A stretch of DNA of 64,000 nt, taken from the NCBI RefSeq assembly GCF_003006155.1, contig NZ_CP023559.1, positions 1,736,001-1,800,000 of the forward strand. The letters are read 5' to 3'. The translations under genes were made by a program, and so were the position numbers. The notes under the pieces are model-generated. The model made no database searches, was not told the DNA's origin, and worked only from the letters and a program-made list of their open reading frames with translations. The stretch's first letter is position 1, and each line of letters opens with the position of its first letter. This DNA is from Salinicola tamaricis. GTDB lineage: Bacteria > Pseudomonadota > Gammaproteobacteria > Pseudomonadales > Halomonadaceae. Shown here one piece after another: positions 57,527-64,000 of this stretch.

Positions 57527-58510
57527 CTACAGCGTCAGGGCGTACTGCTCGTCGCCATGACGGAGCAGGACGCGCTGGGCGTCGATGGAGGAGACGACCC
57601 AGCCCGAGGGCAGGGCCGCGCCGGGATAGAGCCGCTGGCCGCGGTGATCGATCAGATAGGGGTTGTCACCCAGCCACACGGCGCTGAGCCGCAGCTCGGG
57701 CGGGCGGGTGGCGGGCTGCGGCTCCACCGCGTTGAGCAGTACGTGGCGGCTGCCGAAGCGTTGGTCGAACCAGCGCTGCGTCTCCTCCCAGGCTGTGCGC
57801 TGCCCCGGCGTGTAATGCCCCGACACGCTCAGGTAGCGGTCGTGCTGGCTGAGCGTGATGGCATTCAGGCCGGCCGCGGCGAGATGCGCACGCAGTGCCT
57901 GGGCGGGCGACGCGGCCACGTTCTCGGCCAACTGCCGGGCGCCGGCAATGGCCTGTGCGTCGATGGGGGCGTTGGCGCTTGCGGGCTCGGCGTGTGGTGC
58001 GGTGCTACCGATGTTGGCACCGGCCTGGTTGACGTCGATGAACTCGTAAAGCCCCAGCACGCCCAGCGTGACGAGTAGTGCGGTCACGGGAGCGGCACGG
58101 TTGAGCGAGCGTCTGAAGCGCGGCGGGAATGCCGGCAGGCGCGGCAGGGCACTCAGCAGCGAAGGCGTGGCCGGGCGCGTCAGCGTCAGTGCGACCTCGC
58201 CGAAATGCAGTGTCGCTGGCGCGCTGCAGCGCAGCCCGGTCCCCTGCGTGACTCGATGGCCGTTGACGACGATATCGCCGCCCACGGCTTCGACCGCCAG
58301 TTGGCGGCCATGAAACCTGAGCAACAGATGCTCGGGCGCCAGCCCGGCATCGCCGAGCCAGACATCGGCGTTGTCGGCGCTGCCGATACGGCAGACCGGC
58401 TCGCGCAGCGCGATGACGGCGCCGCGATGCAGGCCGGTAGTGACTGTCAGCGTCATGACGGCATCCGCCGTCGCGGCGCTATCGGAGGAGTCGACGATGC
58501 TCATACGCAT
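57527..58510 (-). CDS. sctD: Type III secretion inner-membrane ring protein SctD
   Basis: 327 residues: a cytoplasmic FHA-like domain (LREPVCRIGSADNADVWLGD; LLLRFHGRQLAVEAVGGDIVVNG), one membrane helix near 140-158 (VTALLVTLGVLGLYEFI), then a periplasmic part with BON-like ring domains. This is the standard SctD plan (PrgH/YscD). The start is ATG 58510 or 58504, with a weak ribosome site. It forms the outer of the inner-membrane rings together with SctJ and contacts the secretin. Confidence 0.88.
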   Translation of the reverse strand: MRMSIVDSSDSAATADAVMTLTVTTGLHRGAVIALREPVCRIGSADNADVWLGDAGLAPEHLLLRFHGRQLAVEAVGGDIVVNGHRVTQGTGLRCSAPATLHFGEVALTLTRPATPSLLSALPRLPAFPPRFRRSLNRAAPVTALLVTLGVLGLYEFIDVNQAGANIGSTAPHAEPASANAPIDAQAIAGARQLAENVAASPAQALRAHLAAAGLNAITLSQHDRYLSVSGHYTPGQRTAWEETQRWFDQRFGSRHVLLNAVEPQPATRPPELRLSAVWLGDNPYLIDHRGQRLYPGAALPSGWVVSSIDAQRVLLRHGDEQYALTL

Positions 58511-58716
58511 TCTCGCGCGAGGTACGAGAAAGGCGGCGTTCGGGGGCGATCAGGCTGATCGTGTCAGGGCATGACCGAAAATCCCCCCGAACGGCCATTG
58601 ATTGGCACCATCCGGCACCCGGGAACCCGCCGCCAGAGCGCCGGGCACCGCGGACACGCCAGATGCCCGACACGGCGGTCTGGCGAGAGAGACCCGCAGC
58701 AGGGGCCGGATGGGGG

Positions 58717-58738
58717 CGCGGGCCGTAGCGGGCCCGCG
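58717..58738 (-). other. Perfect 8-bp GC hairpin after the 57-residue gene
   Basis: CGCGGGCC pairs with GGCCCGCG around a six-base loop, 12 bases downstream of the small gene's stop and before sctD. As at 50694, there is no T-run, suggesting the same RNA-processing or attenuation use. Confidence 0.65.
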
Positions 58739-58749
58739 ACAGACCGATA

Positions 58750-58923
58750 TCAGTTCTGCGGGCGCTGTTTGGTTGCGTCCAGCATGGTCTTCTTCTCGGT
58801 CGTGACCTTGGTGATTTCTGCCGATTTTTCGATGGCCTGATCGAAAACGGCTTGCAGCTGGCCGATCGCGGAATCGGCGCTGTTGTTGGACGTGCTCGGA
58901 TCGATAGAGGGGACATCTGCCAT
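58750..58923 (-). CDS. 57-residue type III secretion small protein, second needle candidate
   Basis: Reads from ATG 58921-58923 to TGA 58750-58752, with AGGAG seven bases before the start. The sequence begins MADVPSIDPSTSNN, a polar flexible lead, then one long charged helix (IGQLQAVFDQAIEKSAEI and TTEKKTMLDATKQR). No Cys, no signal peptide. First gene of the whole minus-strand secretion operon, followed by a perfect GC hairpin. Small size, leader-like N-terminus and position suit a needle/pilus subunit (NopA-like) or its partner. Not recognised by motif. Confidence 0.6.
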   Translation of the reverse strand: MADVPSIDPSTSNNSADSAIGQLQAVFDQAIEKSAEITKVTTEKKTMLDATKQRPQN

Positions 58924-59720
58924 GTCATGACTCCTGATAAGTATCGGGTTGAGACATACATCAGCGTCGGAAGTCTATCGGTCGTGGCAATACAGAGTAG
59001 ACGCGATAATTCATCAACTTCCGGCGCAATTCATACTAAGGAGCTTGCAATGACAAAGCGAAGTCGAGGGTGTAATTTTTTTTATCGGAGTGTGTCTTTT
59101 CGGGATCATTCGTCCAACATTTATAGTCGCCAATTTTGAATGTGATCCAACATTATTATGATATTGAACGATCAGTTAAAAATACTTTTGAGATCATTGG
59201 CTTGTGGTTAGCTGTCTAGCATGGAGGGCTTGAGGGGCACGCCGGCGCGTGTCGTGACGGCGATCCGGATGTCGCGATCGGATAAGCCGAAAGGCGCGAC
59301 TGCTGCGTAAAGCAATGTAGTTTTACAGATACAGCCATCGCCAGCTTTTCAGAGTTATATCCTGTGTAATATGCTTTTCATGGCAATATTTTCTGCATTT
59401 TTCTATAAGTTTATGTTTTATTTCTATTTTTGCGAATTTTTAGACAATGGTCTCGTTGCCGCCGAGGACTTTTGCCGTTGCCATTTAGCTCTTATGTTGA
59501 AGAAAAACGACTGACATCGATGGTATGCCGAGGATGCGCGGGTAGTGGTGACACCACGCTGACAAGCACGGGGCTTTTTTCATCGATGACAGGCGATATC
59601 TCGCTACACGCTGGTGGCCTTGCAACCGGAATTGACAGCAGCCGATGGGGCAATCGGTGTCGGTAAAGGCTGCTGATAGCGACGCGGCAGCGACACGAAA
59701 AGGACCGGGAGGTTTTGAAT
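58924..59720. promoter_or_regulatory. AT-rich divergent control region of the secretion cluster
   Basis: About 800 bases between the divergent 57-residue gene and the giant plus-strand gene, far richer in A+T (especially 59040-59450) than the surroundings. Seen: a perfect dyad GTGGTG-A-CACCAC at 59545-59557, and CAGCAGCC / GGCTGCTG arms at 59636-59643 and 59668-59675. A 29-codon frame at 59050-59139 has a good AAGGAG but no likeness. I find no clear tts box or hrp box. Silencing by H-NS-type proteins is likely for such a tract (inference). Confidence 0.55.
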
Positions 59721-62700
59721 ATGGCTGGAGAAGTTACGTTGAAGTCGTCTTATGTTCCTGACGCCCACACCGCCGGCCATCAGGCCCCTCCTCCCGAAGG
59801 CTGGCGCGTGACGCTATCCCAGGCCGTATTGTCGAACCGTGGAACCGGTCAGAAAAAAGACGCTGAACCGGGCGAAAAACAGATCGCCGACGGCGACACC
59901 CGAGCGCCCAGGAACCTGAACGACTACAAGCAGATCGTGACCTTCGGAGATGACCTCATTCGCTACGAGACCAAGGGCGGCAAGACCGTCGAGGTCGACC
60001 GGCACACCACGCCGGCGCTGTTCGAGACGGTCAAGCAGGATGCCGCCCAGATGACCGCGCTCAACCAGAGCAGCGAGGAGGGCTACGGCGTGTTGCCGCT
60101 GGATGCCGAACCCCCTGGCAAGCTGAGCGACTATCGTTTCATCGGCCCGCCCGATGAAGTGGCCAAGGGGGTCATCCGCTACGAGATGCAGAACGGCGCC
60201 CGTGTCGTGGTTGCCGAGCGCGCCAACCCAGAGCTCTTCGCTGCCATCAAGAAGGATTATGAAAGCCTGATCGGCATCAACAAGAGCGAGGCGGACGGCT
60301 ACAAACGCCTTGGCGGCGACGCCACCCCGCCGCCCTACTACAACACCGAGGTCGGAGCGCCCGGTGAAGTGGGGCCGGAGGTGATTCGCTACGAGCATGA
60401 CGGCGAGAAGTTCGTCGTCGCGCGCAGCGACAATCCTGCGCTCTACGACTACTTGAGCGAGCAGTACGCGACCCTGGGTGGGGACGCCGAGCATCAGTCG
60501 GCCATCGATGGTGCGGTCGAAGACGGCGCCATGGTAGCCGGCGCCGAGACCGAGGCGCCCGATTTCAACGACTTCAAGCGCTTTCACTGGCAGAACGATG
60601 CGCGCGACGATGTCATCCGCTTTACCACCCATGACGGCCGCGACGTGGTGGTCTCCAAGGCCCTGACGCCAGCCATGTTCGAGACGGTCTCCGAGGCCCA
60701 GAAGACCTGGAAGCATATCCACGAACTCGAGGACGACGGTTACCAGCTGCGCGACGCCGACGAGGACATCCCCGTGCTGGGCAAGGGCGACAGCGTCAAG
60801 AGCGCTACCGACGAGCACGGCGACGTCATCGAGGGGCTCAAGCTAGTCGAGGTCGACGGCGAAAAGTTCGTCGTCTCCAAGGGGGTGACACCGGAGCATT
60901 TCGAGGCCGCCTCCAGCTTCCAGAACACCTCCAGCGAGGATGTCATCGACGACGTATTCGGCGATCACGACCTGCCCGGCTCGGAAGAGACCAACCTGAT
61001 GGGCCAGGAAACCACCGTCGAGAACGACGATGGCGAGGCCAAGACGGTCACCGAACTCTATATGGAGAAGCTGGAGGAGAAGGCGGAAAACTCGGACAAC
61101 GAGAACTTCAAGAAGTACGCTCGGCTGCTCGAACTCAAGACTCAACTGGATGATGGCAGTTTTCAGTATCTGCCCTACATGACCGTCGACCATGGCGGCG
61201 ACTGGACCTACTACGCCAGCGATACCCAGGGTATGGACCCTGCCGACCTGCGTGGCCTGATCCATGAAGAGAAGCTCGGCCAGGAGCTCGCCAAGCTGCT
61301 CGGTGACGAGGAGATCGCCAAGTTCACCAACGAGGCGATGGCGGAGGCCCAGAGCAAGATCAAGGATCGCGATGGGCTGGCCGACAAGATCTACGACTCG
61401 CTGACCGGCGACAAGGGCGCGGACTATCTCGATGCCATCGAGTCGCTGCGCGACAAGGGGTTCGGCGACGAGGCCGCCACCCGCCTGAACAATGACCTGA
61501 ACACGCTGCAGGCGCTCGACCCCGAGCGTGCGGCCGAGGCGCGTGGCAGCATCACCGCCGCGAGTGCCGCCAGAGGGGTGGAGGAAGAGCTCGCCGACAT
61601 CGACGCCGAGTACGATGCTGCCCAGAATGGCGGCGACCTATCGCCGGAGAGCGAAGCGGCCGCGGAGCAGGTTGCCGCCGACATGGTGCCGACCATTCTC
61701 ACCAGCATTACCTATGGCACCTTCGGCATTCAGACCACCGATGGCGTGTGGCACGCAGTGCAGGATGCGCTCTCCGCCGACAAGACAGACCCCAAGGGCG
61801 CGGTACCGCCCAATCTATCGGCGGACGAGAAACTGCAGTTCACCAAGATCATGGCGATCGCCGCCGGGCTCAAGGAGGTCATCAAGACGGCGGCACTGAG
61901 CGGCAGTAATCTCGAGACGGCGCTGAAGGATTCGTCTCTCATGCGCGATGTCATGCAGAAGGTGAGCGAGCGGCTGCGCAACATGACCACCAGCCGTGAC
62001 GGCCAGCCACCCATCGTCGAACTCAGCGACAGCCAGCGTAACAACGTGCAGGGGACGCTGAAATCCCAGTTCCGCAGCCTGATGAACTCGAACGCGATGT
62101 TCGCGATCGGCGGCACCGCGGCGCTGGCCAATGCCATCTATCGCCGCTCGGGTGACGACTTCGGCGATACCTGGCAGGAGCGCATGACCGTCGCGCGCGG
62201 CATGCTGGTGTTCATCGGCACCACGCCCTTCGCGCTCAAGGGCATCACCGACGCCGCTGGCGCGAAACTCGATGAAGGCAGCCGGCTGGCCAAGCTGTTA
62301 AATACTCAGGCGCTCGGTCTCGACAAGGAGATGGGCGATATCCTGCGCGAGCGCTTCCCCGACACCTTCAATGGCGACAAGGCGCCCTCCCTCAACCCGG
62401 GCGAGCAGGCGCGGGGCAAGCTGGACGACATCCGCGGCAAGCTCGAATCCTTCGATACCCTCCTCGATCAGAAGGATGCCCCCGACTTCGAGCAAAAGGC
62501 CCAGGGGCTGGTCGACGACATCCAGGGCCAGCTCGACGAGGTCGACCGCATCGTCAAGACGTCCGACTCGCTCAGCGACGACGAGAAGAAGGAGATCCAG
62601 CAGCGCCTGGATACGATCGAGGATCGGCTCGACAAGGTCGAGATGAAGAAGGAGGGCCTGGCGCCCCAGAATGCGGACGACCTCAGGGGACTCGTCGACG

Positions 62701-64000
62701 ACCTGTTCGAGGAGATCCAGCCTTTCGCCTCTTCGGTGACACCCTCGGAGCAGCGCTTCGCCCAGATCGACGACTTCGACCGGGCGGTGGCGGAGTACCG
62801 CGAGCTGCTGGATGCCGACGGCAAGGGTAAGGGCAAGATGCCGGAACAGGCGCCGGCACGGTTCGACGAGATCATGGAGAAGCAGCGTGCCATCCGCGCA
62901 TCGATCGAAGCCGACCCGACGCTCACCGCCAGCGATCGCGCGCAGCAGCTCGATCGCCTGGACGAGATCGCCAACCGCCTGGACGACGTGCGCCCGACGG
63001 ACGGCGGCACCCTGCCCAGCGGCGCCGGCGATGCGCTGGACGACCTCGACAACCTCAGTGACGACCTGCACCAGCGCTTCGATCCCGCCAATGGCGAGTC
63101 GTCGAAATCCGCGATGCAGTCCTGGAACCAGGCACTGGATGCCCAAGCCGACGTGATGACCAACGGCGAACGCACCCCCGGCGGCACGTTGCCCGACAGT
63201 CCCGGCGGTACGTCGCCCGACAGCCCCAGCGGCACCGGTGGCGACAGCAGCAGCAAGAAGAAGACCAATATCTTCGGCCCGGCGCTCAGGGGGCTGGCCT
63301 ACATGACCGACTTCGCCGGGGGGATTCTCGACACCGTCGTCGCGGGCGTCGGGCTGAACCAACTGATCAAGAATGGCGGCACCCCGATGGAGTTCGCCGC
63401 CAGCTCCACGGGCGTGGTCTCCGGCTCGTTCTTCACCATCGGCGGCGCCGCCGAGATCGGGGCGTCACTGCAGACCGCCTCCCGCGTGCTCTCCGGGCTG
63501 GGGGCGGGCCTGCGTGCGGCCGGCCCCATCGGCAACCTGATCGGGCTCGGCGTGGGTGTCGTCAGTCTGATCCTCAATGCCGTGATGGCGCAGAAGAAGG
63601 GCGCCGAGACCGAAGGCAAGATCCGCGAGCAGTTCGAGCAGTTCGCCGAAGATGGCGTGACCGAGGATGACTGGGGCGAGAAGTTCAACTACCTGATCAA
63701 CTCCAGCTATGGCTTCAAGGAGATGATGCACGCCGGCGACGACGACAAGGAGCCCGACCCGCTGTTCAAGGAGTGGTTCCCCGAGGACATGGCGGCGTGG
63801 GAGGCGCAGCCGGAGCAGTACGAGAAGTTCACCCAGGAGATCCGTGAGAACGGCAACGTCGATGACTTCTTCTTCGACTTCGACAAGGACCAGATGCAGC
63901 TCAATATCCACGGCCAGGCGTTCTACCAGGAGCACAAGGAGACCATCGACACCATTCTGTTCAACTGGGACGAGGGCGATGGTGGCAACGACTGGACCGG
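59721..64000 (+). CDS. Giant secreted-protein candidate with N-terminal repeats (3' end outside window)
   Basis: Open from ATG 59721 (GGGAGG upstream) to the window end without a stop: at least 1426 residues, no frameshift. Residues about 68-400 carry four to five divergent repeats of 65-75 residues with the core V-I-R-Y-E...D-G..V-V-V.....P-A-L-F. Residues about 850-1130 are long acidic coiled coils (repeated DLDDVDRI/LDEIANRLDD type), followed by a low-complexity Pro-Gly-Gly-Thr-Ser linker. A Gly/Ala-rich hydrophobic pair (about 1190-1300, including GPIGNLIGLGVGVVSLIL) and an aromatic-acidic tail follow. No signal peptide. Divergent from the secretion operon, it is a strong candidate translocator or large effector; family not recognised. 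Confidence 0.75.
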   Translation, partial: MAGEVTLKSSYVPDAHTAGHQAPPPEGWRVTLSQAVLSNRGTGQKKDAEPGEKQIADGDTRAPRNLNDYKQIVTFGDDLIRYETKGGKTVEVDRHTTPALFETVKQDAAQMTALNQSSEEGYGVLPLDAEPPGKLSDYRFIGPPDEVAKGVIRYEMQNGARVVVAERANPELFAAIKKDYESLIGINKSEADGYKRLGGDATPPPYYNTEVGAPGEVGPEVIRYEHDGEKFVVARSDNPALYDYLSEQYATLGGDAEHQSAIDGAVEDGAMVAGAETEAPDFNDFKRFHWQNDARDDVIRFTTHDGRDVVVSKALTPAMFETVSEAQKTWKHIHELEDDGYQLRDADEDIPVLGKGDSVKSATDEHGDVIEGLKLVEVDGEKFVVSKGVTPEHFEAASSFQNTSSEDVIDDVFGDHDLPGSEETNLMGQETTVENDDGEAKTVTELYMEKLEEKAENSDNENFKKYARLLELKTQLDDGSFQYLPYMTVDHGGDWTYYASDTQGMDPADLRGLIHEEKLGQELAKLLGDEEIAKFTNEAMAEAQSKIKDRDGLADKIYDSLTGDKGADYLDAIESLRDKGFGDEAATRLNNDLNTLQALDPERAAEARGSITAASAARGVEEELADIDAEYDAAQNGGDLSPESEAAAEQVAADMVPTILTSITYGTFGIQTTDGVWHAVQDALSADKTDPKGAVPPNLSADEKLQFTKIMAIAAGLKEVIKTAALSGSNLETALKDSSLMRDVMQKVSERLRNMTTSRDGQPPIVELSDSQRNNVQGTLKSQFRSLMNSNAMFAIGGTAALANAIYRRSGDDFGDTWQERMTVARGMLVFIGTTPFALKGITDAAGAKLDEGSRLAKLLNTQALGLDKEMGDILRERFPDTFNGDKAPSLNPGEQARGKLDDIRGKLESFDTLLDQKDAPDFEQKAQGLVDDIQGQLDEVDRIVKTSDSLSDDEKKEIQQRLDTIEDRLDKVEMKKEGLAPQNADDLRGLVDDLFEEIQPFASSVTPSEQRFAQIDDFDRAVAEYRELLDADGKGKGKMPEQAPARFDEIMEKQRAIRASIEADPTLTASDRAQQLDRLDEIANRLDDVRPTDGGTLPSGAGDALDDLDNLSDDLHQRFDPANGESSKSAMQSWNQALDAQADVMTNGERTPGGTLPDSPGGTSPDSPSGTGGDSSSKKKTNIFGPALRGLAYMTDFAGGILDTVVAGVGLNQLIKNGGTPMEFAASSTGVVSGSFFTIGGAAEIGASLQTASRVLSGLGAGLRAAGPIGNLIGLGVGVVSLILNAVMAQKKGAETEGKIREQFEQFAEDGVTEDDWGEKFNYLINSSYGFKEMMHAGDDDKEPDPLFKEWFPEDMAAWEAQPEQYEKFTQEIRENGNVDDFFFDFDKDQMQLNIHGQAFYQEHKETIDTILFNWDEGDGGNDWT

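Noticed and set aside
38384..58923. Reading the cluster as a flagellar export system
   Set aside because: A secretin, the SctJ lipoprotein without flagellar MS-ring length, SctD with an FHA domain, and the absence of hook, rod or flagellin genes all speak for a secretion system.
58924..59720. A tts box or HrpL-type box in the divergent region
   Set aside because: No stretch matches either consensus at enough positions to call.
62298..63362. A 354-codon minus-strand frame over the plus-strand giant gene
   Set aside because: It is the antisense of the acidic coiled-coil region (Leu/Val/Gln/Glu mirror) without start context or homology.

Overview
The window looks like chromosomal DNA from a GC-rich gammaproteobacterium, most likely a halophile of the Halomonadaceae (Halomonas, Salinicola or Kushneria type). 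This is inferred from protein style and gene content only; there is no rRNA or tRNA to fix it. No CRISPR array, insertion sequence, integrase or tRNA gene was seen.

Layout: (1) 1-4777, an aldehyde dehydrogenase (cut by the window edge), a class III aminotransferase, an outer-membrane barrel protein and an AraC regulator, probably an amine or omega-amino-acid catabolic unit. (2) 4903-8240, MarR regulator, MFS transporter and amidase. (3) 8312-17861, a histidine-utilisation locus: hutC, a divergent YjiG/YjiH-type membrane pair, hutI, hutG, hutU, hutH and an NhaC-type transporter. Two perfect TGTATATACA palindromes that fit the HutC operator lie in the divergent gap. (4) 18592-22137, a very large UPF1-like helicase with a C-terminal phospholipase-D nuclease domain, in an accessory-looking pocket. 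(5) 22316-24477, aspA and a Nudix hydrolase. (6) 25093-30093, a sulfide/persulfide detoxification cluster (persulfide dioxygenase-like MBL protein, sulfide:quinone reductase, SulP permease, two YeeE/YedE proteins). (7) 30169-38366, a two-component system, a membrane-TlpA fusion, DsbD, a DMT exporter with its LysR regulator, and ChrA.

(8) 38384-64000 is the highlight: a non-flagellar type III secretion system. On the minus strand, the order sctI-J-K-L-N-O-Q-R-S-T-(giant protein)-U is that of the rhizobial nol/rhc cluster, with seven consecutive gene junctions overlapping or nearly overlapping by ATGA. Upstream lie sctD, two small genes, sctV and an outer-membrane module that looks borrowed from a Tad/Flp pilus: a CpaC/RcpA-like secretin, a small lipoprotein, and a TadD-like TPR lipoprotein on the opposite strand. 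A separate RhcC1/NolW-like protein would supply the missing N0 domain. Two giant repeat proteins (about 1190 and more than 1426 residues) accompany the system and may be translocators or effectors. SctU has no NPTH autocleavage motif. Two tiny proteins (57 and 64 residues), each followed by a perfect GC hairpin, are needle candidates.

Many conserved genes carry single- or double-base frameshifts (at least 24 in 64 kb, both gains and losses, often beside G/C runs). Sequencing or assembly error explains this better than mass pseudogenisation, so the affected genes are annotated across the breaks.
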